Of a stretch of 48,882 bases of DNA, positions 33,100 to 41,712 are shown piece by piece. The first letter of the stretch is position 1. Each line of letters starts with the position of its first letter. Position numbers and translations under genes: made by a program. Under the pieces are notes generated by a model. That model made no database searches. It was not told the origin of the DNA and was given only the letters and a program-made list of their open reading frames with translations. Origin of the DNA: an uncultured Lachnospiraceae bacterium (GTDB taxonomy: Bacteria; Bacillota; Clostridia; Lachnospirales; Lachnospiraceae); contig CAJTPM010000030.1 of the NCBI GenBank assembly GCA_910578085.1, positions 1-48,882 of the forward strand. The letters run 5' to 3'.

Positions 33100-33151
33100 A
33101 AAATGTGAGGGCCGCCGCCAGCCAAGGCCTCAAAAACAGCCCTCACATTTT
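33100..33151 (-). other. Stem-loop between BMP and ATPase genes (cluster B)
   Basis: Arms AAAATGTGAGGGC (33100-33112) and GCCCTCACATTTT (33139-33151) form a perfect 13-base-pair stem with a GC-rich loop that can fold further. A short TTTTGTTAT follows on the minus strand, so partial termination is possible. Its position matches the hairpin at 19149-19184. Confidence 0.65.
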
Positions 33152-33179
33152 ACAGGTCAGTTATATATCAGACATTTTT

Positions 33180-34430
33180 TTATTCAGGACGTCCAGCTTT
33201 CACCCATTCGGTATAGTCAACACCCGGATGCGCTGCCTGCCAGGTATCAAAGTCTCCTGCATTCTCATTGTATTCCTGCTCCAGGAAATAGTTATAAACA
33301 ATGAACTCTCCGCTGATGATCCGCTCCTCCCAATCATCAAGGGCGCCTCGGATACGTGCCCAGGCCTCCTGATCACAGCCTTCCACGCCTTTGACCGTGC
33401 TCATATCGGTAACGCCTACAACGCCTGATTCCACGCCCCAATAGTATTCATTGGTTCCGTTCAGCGTACCCGCCTGCCATTCTTCAATCATATTGATAAC
33501 CATCATCGTGGTATTGTGAAGCACAGAGGTTGCCACCACGCCCGGTTCCACCGCATCCTGGTCGGTATCACATCCCAGAGAATATGCGCCGAGGTTCTTC
33601 GCTGTGCTGAAAGTTGCCAGGGCTCCTGTTCCCACCATCGGCCAGAACGCTTCCACACCCATGTTCGTCACAAGATTTTCTGCGATCTGCTGATTCAGGG
33701 CAGAATCCGTATAGCTTCCCGTATAGTCGTTATAACAGGTTACATCCAGGCCCTCGTTGTCTTTATACCACTGTCTGATCTGCTGCTCTGCCGCTCTGGA
33801 ACGCGGTGCATTCACAGACTCTCCGGGACTGATGGATGCGATCGTCACACCGGGATTGTTTAACTGCCAGTCAAACATCACATTTTCATCCTTTGACACT
33901 TCGATCATTGCCGCAGATGCCATAAACGCCCACTCATGCAGCGCGGTAAAAGGCTCAATCAGATTTTCCTGCGTACCCGGTCCCGGAAGCCCTTTCCCCA
34001 GCACGACAAATGTCGTATCGGGATAATCAGCAGAAGCCGTCCGCACATAATCAATGATCACCCAGTCGAGGCAGATGATCAGAGGATACCCCTCTTCTGC
34101 CAGCTGGCGGATAAAGGTATCTGCTTCCGATGCCGCCGTTGCCTCCACAAGGACACCGTCAATCCCATATTTCTCGACCATCTGGTCAAATCCGATCTTC
34201 GCTCCGTCATTGTACCCCTGATCCCCAAGGCCGCCTTCCTGCAAAATGATGGCCACCTGGTTTGCCATCGGATCATCCGGTTTTTCCGTCTCTGTCTCTG
34301 TTTCTGCGGTTTCTTTTTCCGCTGCGGCGCTCCCGCCCTCTGTTTCCTTCGGTGCATCCGCATTGCTGCCGCAGGCTGCCAGACTGAATGTCATAACCAC
34401 CACCAACAAAATGCTTACAATTCTTTTCAT
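33180..34430 (-). CDS. BMP-family substrate-binding lipoprotein (cluster B)
   Basis: A 416-residue lipoprotein of the BMP family with a signal peptide ending in SLAACG (Cys20), a linker rich in Glu, Thr and Ala, and a mature domain starting near NQVAIILQEGG. Substrate-site regions include GLGDQGYNDGAK and TTFVVLGKGLPGPG. It is quite different from the cluster A lipoprotein, so the two transporters likely take different ligands. AGGAGG stands before the ATG. Confidence 0.87.
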   Translation of the reverse strand: MKRIVSILLVVVMTFSLAACGSNADAPKETEGGSAAAEKETAETETETEKPDDPMANQVAIILQEGGLGDQGYNDGAKIGFDQMVEKYGIDGVLVEATAASEADTFIRQLAEEGYPLIICLDWVIIDYVRTASADYPDTTFVVLGKGLPGPGTQENLIEPFTALHEWAFMASAAMIEVSKDENVMFDWQLNNPGVTIASISPGESVNAPRSRAAEQQIRQWYKDNEGLDVTCYNDYTGSYTDSALNQQIAENLVTNMGVEAFWPMVGTGALATFSTAKNLGAYSLGCDTDQDAVEPGVVATSVLHNTTMMVINMIEEWQAGTLNGTNEYYWGVESGVVGVTDMSTVKGVEGCDQEAWARIRGALDDWEERIISGEFIVYNYFLEQEYNENAGDFDTWQAAHPGVDYTEWVKAGRPE

Positions 34431-34476
34431 CTTTTCCTCCTTTTTTGTTTGTTGTTGTCAATTTTTTGTCTTTTTT

Positions 34477-34485
34477 ATATTATCA
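34477..34485 (-). promoter_or_regulatory. Extended minus-10 promoter candidate of the cluster B transporter
   Basis: TGATAATAT on the minus strand fits an extended minus-10 element (TGN then TAATAT). I do not find a minus-35 box at 17 bases. It would start transcription near 34470, 40 bases before the BMP gene. The rest of 34431-34899 is AT-rich without coding capacity, and holds an operator candidate (34573-34593), a terminator and a repeat element. Confidence 0.4.
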
Positions 34486-34572
34486 TTTCCTTTTAAAAAA
34501 TACCATTGACAAAACAACTAATATAACAAGTTAATCTTTGTTAAATATGACGAATTTTATTTTTCTATCATT

Positions 34573-34593
34573 ATTGTCATGATAATTGTTATG
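34573..34593. promoter_or_regulatory. Direct-repeat operator candidate, copy 2
   Basis: ATTGTCATG (34573-34581) and ATTGTTATG (34585-34593) occur in the same order and direction as at 29076-29106, but start 12 rather than 22 bases apart, a difference of ten, or about one helical turn. It lies about 90 bases upstream of the best promoter candidate for the BMP gene. Confidence 0.45.
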
Positions 34594-34713
34594 TTGGTAG
34601 AATCTTTTTCCTTTCCTGCTTATCGGAAAGACCGTTTTTCGACATCCTCCCTCCATAATCATCATATCATTACTAAACATTTCTCAATTCGTCCAAATTT
34701 TTCCAATTGAGCA

Positions 34714-34785
34714 GGGCACCTGCCCGCCGCACAGACAGCATGCTTCCGTGGTAACAAATTTCCTTATGTGGGCCTGCGCATAAAA
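34714..34785. repeat. Terminator-flanking element, copy 1
   Basis: This segment resembles 36261-36326 and 48666-48730: a GC-rich part, then a stretch of the form TAA-x-AAATTTCC, then GGGCC and GCATAAAA immediately before a hairpin. All three copies lie in the same orientation beside intrinsic terminators of differing stem sequence. Possible small RNA or repeat family. Confidence 0.5.
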
Positions 34786-34820
34786 GAACCTGCCATCAAA
34801 ATCTGAAGGCAGGTCTTTTT
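34785..34820. terminator. Terminator after the cluster B dehydrogenase
   Basis: ACCTGCC (34788-34794) pairs with GGCAGGT (34808-34814). T-runs occur on both sides (TCTTTTA on minus, CTTTTTA on plus), so it can act in both directions. It ends the dehydrogenase transcript coming from 36169. Confidence 0.7.
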
Positions 34821-34899
34821 ATCGTCATTATTCAGTTTTCGGATATACCGCAGTCATATTCCAGTATCATCTCACCGTCTGAATCAGACTTTTAAATTT

Positions 34900-36111
34900 T
34901 TAATACGCAGCTTTATAGATGCTCACAGCATCCTCCACTGTCATCGGAACAAATGCCATGGACTGATAGGTAACTGTCGTGGGATTTTCAAACCGGGTTG
35001 CGCAATCTTCAAAGCAGGCCTGATCAATTCCCAGGTCGCGCAGCCTTCTCGGCATGCCAAGCACATTTGCATAGAAGTTTTCCACCGCTTCTATTGTCTT
35101 ATCTGCTATTTCTTCCTCCGGCAGCGCCGCATCAATTCCAAATACATTTACGCCGAGTTCCACATATCTGTAAAGATTCTCCGGCCGTTTCGCCCATCTC
35201 ATCCAGTGAGGGGTAAGAATCGCAAGCCCTTCCCCGTGGGTGATGTTATAGCGCTCATTTAACGGATTCTCCAGAAGATGCACACTCCAGCTTACATAGT
35301 TTCCTTTCACGATATATCCGTTATTCCCCCAGGAACCTGTATACATGATATTGGCGCGGGCCTCATAATTATCCGGCTCTTCCAGCGCGATCGGTGTATA
35401 TTTGATCAGCGTTCTCAGCATTCCCTCCGCCGTTCTCGCATGAAGGTAAGATCCCTTTTCATTGGAAAAATAAGATTCAAAAATATGGCTCATGATATCC
35501 GATACGCCTGCAACCGTCTGTTTTCTGGACAGAGAATAGGTAAATTCCGGATTCAGGAAAGAAACTCTCGGCCGGATATAAGGCCCATGGAATCCGGCTT
35601 TCGTATGCTTTTCCACATAATCATTCACAAAAGTATTGCCGGTAGCCATCTCGGAACCGGTTGCCGGAAGCGTAAGGATCGTGCCGGTGGGCAGCACCTT
35701 ATCGGTCTCTAACGGTCTGCCGTTCTGATGTTCCATCAGATCCATGACGCCGCCGTCAAAATAATAGGCGCCTGCAATACCTTTTGCAGAATCTATTACA
35801 CTTCCGCCTCCCACTGCAAGAACAAAGTCCACCCTGTTTTCTCTTGCGATGCGCAGACCTTCATCAATTTTAGATGCAAGCGGGTTCGGCTGAACACCGG
35901 ACACTTCGCAATGGAAGATACCATTCTCATCAAGGATCTTTACAACGGTATCATAGAGACCTGTCTTTTTGATACTGCCGCCGCCATAGACAAGGATAAC
36001 CCTGCTCCCCCCGAATCGTTTAATCCCTTCTGCCAGGTGATCCAGCGCAGTTTTCCCAAAAAAAATCTGTGTCGGCACCCAGATCATAAAATCATCTAAA
36101 TACTGTGTCAT
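34900..36111 (-). CDS. Iron-containing alcohol dehydrogenase (cluster B)
   Basis: A 403-residue group III alcohol dehydrogenase of the butanol dehydrogenase/YqhD type, which usually reduces aldehydes with NADPH. It has VILVYGGGSIKKTG near residue 40, GGGSVIDSAKG near 100, and metal ligands in GVSDIMSHIFE, WSVHLLEN and ITHGEGLA. The N-terminal VPTQIFFGK is typical. It has its own consensus promoter and terminator, so it is a single-gene unit, unlike the cluster A enzyme. Its position next to cluster B suggests a link, but independent expression leaves that open. Confidence 0.87.
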   Translation of the reverse strand: MTQYLDDFMIWVPTQIFFGKTALDHLAEGIKRFGGSRVILVYGGGSIKKTGLYDTVVKILDENGIFHCEVSGVQPNPLASKIDEGLRIARENRVDFVLAVGGGSVIDSAKGIAGAYYFDGGVMDLMEHQNGRPLETDKVLPTGTILTLPATGSEMATGNTFVNDYVEKHTKAGFHGPYIRPRVSFLNPEFTYSLSRKQTVAGVSDIMSHIFESYFSNEKGSYLHARTAEGMLRTLIKYTPIALEEPDNYEARANIMYTGSWGNNGYIVKGNYVSWSVHLLENPLNERYNITHGEGLAILTPHWMRWAKRPENLYRYVELGVNVFGIDAALPEEEIADKTIEAVENFYANVLGMPRRLRDLGIDQACFEDCATRFENPTTVTYQSMAFVPMTVEDAVSIYKAAY

Positions 36112-36140
36112 AACAAATACCTCCTACTTGTTTTTTAGTT

Positions 36141-36169
36141 ATTATATCAATCATACATCATCGTGTCAA
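36141..36169 (-). promoter_or_regulatory. Consensus promoter of the cluster B dehydrogenase
   Basis: TTGACA (36164-36169), a 17-base spacer and TATAAT (36141-36146) match the sigma-A consensus at all twelve positions on the minus strand. Start is near 36134, about 23 bases before the ATG. Expression is likely strong unless repressed. Confidence 0.85.
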
Positions 36170-36260
36170 TACATCTTTTCTAAATAATTTATTTTATAAC
36201 AAATTTTCTATTTCAGCAATAACATCTGTATGACTTTCCCAGTGCGGCATATTACCTTTT

Positions 36261-36326
36261 GATGCCTGCGCGCCGTACGGCCCGCGTGCTGCATTAACGG
36301 CTAATTTTTTATACATACCTGCACAC
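36261..36326. repeat. Terminator-flanking element, copy 2
   Basis: Resembles 34714-34785 and 48666-48730: GATGCCTG start, GC-rich part, CGGCTAATTTTTTAT, then CCTGCACACAAAA directly before the hairpin at 36327-36359. The GGGCC part is degenerate here. The region 36112-36407 holds only this element, the dehydrogenase promoter and the terminator. Confidence 0.45.
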
Positions 36327-36359
36327 AAAAAAGGACATGCTTTATTTCATGTCCTTTTT
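36327..36359. terminator. Terminator after the cluster B regulator gene
   Basis: AAAAAGGACATG (ending 36339) pairs with CATGTCCTTTTT (36348-36359) around an eight-base loop. A T-run follows on both strands. It ends the GntR transcript, so the regulator of cluster B is made separately from the dehydrogenase. Confidence 0.8.
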
Positions 36360-36407
36360 CTATATCATTTCGTTTTTTAATTTTTCGTAAATCAGATGAT
36401 ACGATAC

Positions 36408-37235
36408 TTATTCCCCGCCGCTGCACTTATGATGATGGTGGTGATGCGTGGCCGCCTCCCCCCCTACATCCGGAAGGAATTCTATGATATCTGCACGATA
36501 CCAGGCTGTTGCGCACTCGATCGGAACCTTCTCCTCATCATCGCTGATAATCGTATGATAGGTATATTTTAGCAGCGGCGTTTTTTCCTCTATATTCATA
36601 TATTCTGCCAGCTCTGCATCTGCGCAGTCGATTTTTACGCGACGGCCCTCACAGAACAGGTCCGCATGAAAACATTCCTGAAATGCATTTAACAGAGACT
36701 GTGTTATAAAATTATGCTGCTCCACCTCTGCCGCTTTCACAGGATGCAGATAGCTCCGCACAAATATTGCCACCTGATCATCCGCAAAATGAGCCCTCTC
36801 TATGCAAAGTACAGATACTCCCTGCTCCAGTCCGAACAGGCTTGCCTCTTCCGCGGGACACCCCACTCTTCTGGCTGCAACAAACTGCCGCTTATATTGA
36901 TATCCATGAGCCTCTATCTGATATTTATATGCATGGGCGGCTGTGTTGTTTTTCGCATGATGCTTCATCTGATCACTCTGAAATTTATCGCTGGCAAAAG
37001 AGCCTCTTCCCTGAATCCGGTAAATATATCCTTCACTTTCCAGCTCTGAAAGCGCTTTTCTGACCGTAATACGGCTGACCTGAAAATGCTGTGTCAGTTC
37101 TTTTTCGGTTGGCAGCTTCTGATGCGGTTTTGTTATCTGCGCTTTCAGCTGCTTTAACAGCGCCTGCTTTACCATATAATATTTGGGAACTAATGATTCA
37201 CTTATTGTTACATCAATGTCTTTATCCATATACAA
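36408..37235 (-). CDS. GntR/HutC-family regulator with His-rich tail (cluster B)
   Basis: A 275-residue regulator with an N-terminal winged helix (residues about 22-90; FQVSRITVRKALSELESEGY is recognisable) and a UTRA effector domain. It ends in a run of six histidines followed by Lys-Cys-Ser-Gly-Gly-Glu, which is rare in this family and could bind a metal. The codons of the run are mixed (CAT and CAC), so it is not a simple repeat. It is divergent from the two-component system and is a monocistronic unit. It likely controls cluster B or the dehydrogenase. Starts at 37235 or 37229 are both possible. Confidence 0.85.
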   Translation of the reverse strand: MYMDKDIDVTISESLVPKYYMVKQALLKQLKAQITKPHQKLPTEKELTQHFQVSRITVRKALSELESEGYIYRIQGRGSFASDKFQSDQMKHHAKNNTAAHAYKYQIEAHGYQYKRQFVAARRVGCPAEEASLFGLEQGVSVLCIERAHFADDQVAIFVRSYLHPVKAAEVEQHNFITQSLLNAFQECFHADLFCEGRRVKIDCADAELAEYMNIEEKTPLLKYTYHTIISDDEEKVPIECATAWYRADIIEFLPDVGGEAATHHHHHHKCSGGE

Positions 37236-37248
37236 TTACCCCACACTC

Positions 37249-37277
37249 ATTATAATATATCTCATGTCACAGTATAA
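37249..37277 (-). promoter_or_regulatory. Promoter of the cluster B regulator
   Basis: TTATAC (37272-37277), a 17-base spacer and TATAAT (37249-37254) on the minus strand. An overlapping alternative, TTGTGT and TATATT, also has a 17-base spacer. A TGTGACATGAG stretch between the boxes might be bound by the regulator itself. Confidence 0.5.
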
Positions 37278-37396
37278 CACAATACTTTTTGAAAAATAAA
37301 CAGTAGCATTACCCCTCTTTGTCATCTCTCTTTTTTCAGTATATCCGTTTTTCCCCGGAAATGCAATCAAAGTCCTGCGATATATGCCCTTATCTC

Positions 37397-37425
37397 TTGC
37401 CCGCGTCCTCCCGTTTTGGTATAAT
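37397..37425 (+). promoter_or_regulatory. Promoter of the two-component system
   Basis: TTGCCC (37397-37402), a 17-base spacer and TATAAT (37420-37425) on the plus strand, about 30 bases before the ribosome binding site (GGAGG) of the kinase at 37465. Confidence 0.7.
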
Positions 37426-37464
37426 TTTATCATCTTATACATAAAATACCACGGAGGCACCCGC

Positions 37465-39270
37465 ATGTACTTCAAGCGTATAAAAACAGCATTTTTGAAC
37501 CGTCCCTTAACCTCAAAGCTGAAATACATTTACACTGCCCTGATCTTTTTATGCATTACCTGCAATCTGCTGATCCTCTATGGCTTTTTTTCCAGAGAGA
37601 TGTCAAAAACCGTTTCCACCCTCACCTCCCAGACGGTAGAAACCGTATCCAGAAATGTGGACAGCTCCCTCTCGGTAATCTCCAAAACCTCAACCTACCT
37701 GTTAGGCACTACCGAGGTACAGAATTATCTGCAGGATGTGAACCGTTCCGAGTATGCCATCCTCTCCAGACAGCTGCGCAACTCCCTCTATCTCACCATG
37801 GAGTCCATGCCTTTGGCATCCTCCATTATCGTCATGCGCCCTTCCGGTATCTACGAGGGGGCGGCCCGCTACGCTCTGCCTTCCGTAGAGATGGACACTT
37901 TCCGGGACGCCCCCTGGTACGGGGAACTCTGTGCCAGAAAGGGAGCCCCCCTGCTGACCATCAACGCGGACGGCTTCCTCTACTTTGAGGACGGCAAAAA
38001 CTACGTCACGCTGATCCGCCTGATCAACAGCACCGAGGACGCCAGACCATTAGGCTGCCTCTTCATCAATATTTCCGTGGACTCCCTCTTTTCTTTTGCG
38101 AAAGAGGAGGGCAGCAGTTACACCGATTTCTGCGTCTCCTCCGGAGAGGATATCATTCTTCCGTTTTTGAATGAGGAGCTGAATCTGTGGCTGAAAAACA
38201 CCTCCGTGGATGCGCTTCCCGCCAGAACCGTGATAAACCGTTCCGCGCTTCAGGGCGGAACCCATGCCAATCTGGCCGGAACCCGTTACCTGCTGTTGAA
38301 GTTTCAGACCTCCGGCATGGACTGGAATTACATAGCCGCAGTCAACTATCACCTGTTTACCGGCCAGCACCGGACTTTTATCCTGATTTCCATCGTGATA
38401 CTGTTCATCAGCTTTGCCTTTTTCCTGTTGATCGCTTTCAGCACAAACCGCTTTGTCACAGCGCCGCTCTACCGCCTCAGAAATGCCATGAAAAAACCGG
38501 AGACCGGAGATTTCAACCACGCGGATGTGACGCCATATCAGGATGAGATCGGGGAACTGCAAAATGCCTACAATGATATGGTGGATAAAATTGAGCAGCT
38601 TCTGGACGCCAAAGTCTCAGAACAGAAGCGGTTACGCAAGGCGGAATTAAACGTATTGCAGGAACAGATCAAGCCTCATTTTCTCTATAACAGCCTGGGC
38701 GCCATCTCCTACCTGGTGACTTCCGGCCAGAATGAAAAGGCCTACGACCTGATCATCTCTCTGTCCGAATACTACAGGGAAAGCCTGAGCAAGGGAAACA
38801 AGATCATCTCCCTGGCAACCGAGATCAACATTGTAAAAAATTATTTAAAGCTGCAGAAAGTGCGTTTTCCTGATATCTTTACCGACGAATACGAACTGCA
38901 GGAAGACGTGCTCTCCTGTCAGATCCCGAGACTTATTTTACAGCCCCTTGTGGAGAACTCCCTGTATCACGGCATCATCCCCACCTGCGACTGCGGCGTT
39001 ATCAGAATTTCCGCCCATAAAGACAAAGACTCTCTGATCCTCCTCATCTCGGACAACGGCGTGGGCATGTCCCAGGCTGAAATGGAAAAGATCTGGAACG
39101 ACAACCAGGACAGCACCTCCCGGAGTTTCGGCTTACGGGGAACCATAGAACGCATGCGAATCTTCTACGAAACCCCGGATATCTGCCGTATCGACAGCCG
39201 CCCGGACGAGGGATGCACAATTACATTCACCATACCACTCAGTAAAACGGAGAAACAAGATGAATCATGA
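37465..39270 (+). CDS. Sensor histidine kinase, YesM-type
   Basis: A 601-residue membrane kinase. A membrane segment at about 13-37 and a second at about 302-325 enclose an extracellular sensor domain of the dCache-like type; a HAMP-like linker and a coiled stretch follow. The phosphoacceptor region EQIKPHFLYNSLG has His405, and the ATP-binding part shows the N box PLVENSLYHG and G box DNGVGM, ending with LRGTIERMRIFY. This is the His_kinase (LytS/YesM) group, whose members usually sense sugars and pair with AraC-type regulators next to sugar ABC transporters. Start at 37465 has GGAGG; the open frame from 37384 lacks one. Overlaps the regulator gene. Confidence 0.88.
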   Translation: MYFKRIKTAFLNRPLTSKLKYIYTALIFLCITCNLLILYGFFSREMSKTVSTLTSQTVETVSRNVDSSLSVISKTSTYLLGTTEVQNYLQDVNRSEYAILSRQLRNSLYLTMESMPLASSIIVMRPSGIYEGAARYALPSVEMDTFRDAPWYGELCARKGAPLLTINADGFLYFEDGKNYVTLIRLINSTEDARPLGCLFINISVDSLFSFAKEEGSSYTDFCVSSGEDIILPFLNEELNLWLKNTSVDALPARTVINRSALQGGTHANLAGTRYLLLKFQTSGMDWNYIAAVNYHLFTGQHRTFILISIVILFISFAFFLLIAFSTNRFVTAPLYRLRNAMKKPETGDFNHADVTPYQDEIGELQNAYNDMVDKIEQLLDAKVSEQKRLRKAELNVLQEQIKPHFLYNSLGAISYLVTSGQNEKAYDLIISLSEYYRESLSKGNKIISLATEINIVKNYLKLQKVRFPDIFTDEYELQEDVLSCQIPRLILQPLVENSLYHGIIPTCDCGVIRISAHKDKDSLILLISDNGVGMSQAEMEKIWNDNQDSTSRSFGLRGTIERMRIFYETPDICRIDSRPDEGCTITFTIPLSKTEKQDES

Positions 39271-40861
39271 GAAATTAAAAGTCCTTATCGTGGACGACGA
39301 AGAGCTGGCCCGCAAAATGTTACTCACCGGCGCCGACTGGAATACGATGAATATGGAGATCACCGGGGAAGCCGTCTCCGGGCAGGATGCTCTCTCGGCC
39401 ATGGAAGAGCAGTTGCCCGACATTCTGTTCACCGACATCAAAATGCCCTATATGGACGGCATGGAGCTTTGCAATATCGTCACCAGAAAATACCCTCATA
39501 TCAAAATCGTTATTACAACTGCCTTCAAGGATTTTGATTACGCCCATCAGTGCATCAGCCTGGGTGTCTCCCATTTTCTGTTGAAGCCCATCAACAGAAA
39601 CGATCTGATATCCACGCTCTTAAAACTGCGGGAACAGATCGAGAGGGAAAGGCAGCAATGGCTTGAGGTGGATCATCTGAGAGAGATCTTAAAGAAAAAT
39701 TTTGCTTTCCTCCGGGAACGTTTTCTGTTGGAGTTTTGTGAAAACAGTACGCGTTCCGCTTCCACGGAAAAACAAATCTCCTACTATTTCCCCGAAGGCG
39801 TTCCCATCTGCATTCAGGTAACCCTTTTGGAATCCCATGCTTCCCACTCCGGAAATCTGACGGAGGAGGAGCGCCTTCTGCAGGACATGAAAAATCTGGA
39901 ATTTATCAAAAAATATATGGAAGGGACAAAGGATGTGGAGCTGTTCGCGGACAATAACCACCATCTGGTGCTTTTAAATTATTCTCCGAATTTACAGGTC
40001 GTCACGCTGTGCGAACAGCTGAAACGCAGTATCTATCAGACCTCGGGAAATGAGATTTTATTCGGTATCGGCAATCGCTATGACAGTTTTTACCAGGCGG
40101 AAACTTCCTGGCAGGAGGCTCTGGAATCCCTGAAATACAGCAGATACATGCCGGATCAGCCCATCGTCGTCTACCAGAACGATATCCATGTGCAAAACAG
40201 CGGATGGACTTCTCCCCCTGCCGAACTGGAAGATATCAAATTTTATATCAAGGCCGGGCTTCCGGATTCTGTACAGAAACTGCTGCCCTCGCTTTATCTG
40301 ACACAGGACGGAAATCTGCTCAGTCTGGAACATGCGCGCATTTTATCCATGACATTACTCTCCTCCGCTGTCAATGTGGCCAATGATATCGGTATTCCAC
40401 TCAACGACCTCTTCTCCGATCCGGGCAGCTCCTTTATGCAGATCCTGTTAAAACCCTCCAGCCGGGATCTTTGCAATGAGACTGGCGCCTTTCTGACAAG
40501 ACTCACCACCCAGATCGCCGAGTGTCGGACAAATAAAAGTAAATCCGCGCTGTGGGATATCCTGCAGTATATTCAGGCAAACCTGACGGACGCCTCCCTC
40601 TCTTTGGGCTCCGTGGCCGAAACTTTTCATATGAACGACAGCTATTTAAGCCGCACCTTCACAAAGGAGCTGGGATTCAGTTTCTCCAAATACTTAAACA
40701 GGCTTCGGATGGAGCGGGCCATCACGCTGCTTTCCACCACAGACTTAAAGGCTTATCAGATCGCCGAAGCAGTAGGCATTCCGGATGCCTACTATTTCAG
40801 CAACTGCTTTAAAAAGTATACGGGGAAGTCTGTACGGGATTACAGAAAGGGAGCGACGTAG
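39260..40861 (+). CDS. Response regulator, YesN-type with AraC domain
   Basis: A 533-residue regulator. The N-terminal receiver domain (residues 6-120) has the acidic pair D12/D13, phosphorylatable D59 in LFTDIKMPYMDG, and KP near residue 110. A long middle region follows, then a C-terminal AraC/XylS DNA-binding domain (about 430-530) with SVAETFHMNDSYLSRTFTKE and the second helix AEAVGIPDAYYFSNCFKKY. It is translated with an 11-base overlap after the kinase. The usual targets, a sugar transporter and glycosidases, are missing nearby, but a GH43 remnant follows at 40897. Confidence 0.88.
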   Translation: MNHEKLKVLIVDDEELARKMLLTGADWNTMNMEITGEAVSGQDALSAMEEQLPDILFTDIKMPYMDGMELCNIVTRKYPHIKIVITTAFKDFDYAHQCISLGVSHFLLKPINRNDLISTLLKLREQIERERQQWLEVDHLREILKKNFAFLRERFLLEFCENSTRSASTEKQISYYFPEGVPICIQVTLLESHASHSGNLTEEERLLQDMKNLEFIKKYMEGTKDVELFADNNHHLVLLNYSPNLQVVTLCEQLKRSIYQTSGNEILFGIGNRYDSFYQAETSWQEALESLKYSRYMPDQPIVVYQNDIHVQNSGWTSPPAELEDIKFYIKAGLPDSVQKLLPSLYLTQDGNLLSLEHARILSMTLLSSAVNVANDIGIPLNDLFSDPGSSFMQILLKPSSRDLCNETGAFLTRLTTQIAECRTNKSKSALWDILQYIQANLTDASLSLGSVAETFHMNDSYLSRTFTKELGFSFSKYLNRLRMERAITLLSTTDLKAYQIAEAVGIPDAYYFSNCFKKYTGKSVRDYRKGAT

Positions 40862-40896
40862 ATGCCAACGGACGCTGGGCGCTGAGCTAAGAAATA

Positions 40897-41712
40897 TCAG
40901 ATATACTTCCCATCTATTTCCATATCAAATTCTTCGTAAGAGAAATAATCAAAATCGGCGGGGAGGGCGGTGCCGAGGCCGTCTACGCTGAACATTCCGG
41001 TAAAGTCCCCGGTGAAGGCCGCGTCGTAGACTGTCTTGATGTATTCTTCGGACAGTTTTGCGCTGTCAAACAGGCAGGGTGTCTCCATCCACGTCACACC
41101 GTCGAAGGAATACAGATACCGGTAGGAAATCCCTCTCACCTGTACTTTCAGATAAACATACTCTGCATCCTTTGGCACAGGTACCGGTTCCTCTTCATAA
41201 ATGCTGTGGGATCTTCCGAGTTCCGTGCCTACCACATCGATCACTCTCCCGTACTTTTCATGCCATGCCACCTGAATACAAGTCCAGTTTTTCGTGTTGA
41301 AATAGCAGCATAGCCCCGCAAACTGCTGGATATTCTTCGGCCGGTAAGCAAGCTTTGTCTCCGCATCAAAGGTAAAACTCTGCCATCTTCTGGCCACATG
41401 GGCCTGTAAAAAGGTGGACATCAGAGACTGTCTTCCATAAAGCCGCAGATGACCGGGACGATCCTGCAGGGATAAGGTATCCTCCGTCAGCGGGATCCGA
41501 AGCGTCTGAAAATGAAGGTTTAACTCACTGCTGTCAAAATCATCCTTCCCACTGTACAAATCCTTTTCACTCGCTATCGCATCTGTTGGCGCTTCCACCT
41601 CCACCATGCCCTTGTGGCCGCCCACAATATGAGGCCAACCGTCGTCGTCCCAGATCACTTTCTGGATTCCCGTCTCCCTGCCGAGAGGGCACCATCCACG
41701 CACATCTGCCAC
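40897..41712 (-). pseudogene. C-terminal remnant of a GH43 glycosidase (beta-xylosidase type)
   Basis: The 271-residue open frame matches the end of family 43 glycosidases: CPLGRETGIQKVIWDDDGWPHI is the usual junction between the catalytic propeller and the C-terminal beta-sandwich, which follows with LCCYFNTKNWTCIQV and SYRYLYSFDGVTW. The N-terminal 250-300 residues with the catalytic acids are absent, and the frame has no ATG or plausible ribosome site (first possible start is a GTG). The adjacent sequence belongs to an unrelated protein, so a deletion joined the two. Confidence 0.8.

Noticed and set aside
36408..36440. Vector-derived His tag
   Set aside because: The histidine codons are mixed, more residues follow before the stop, and a native terminator lies downstream.
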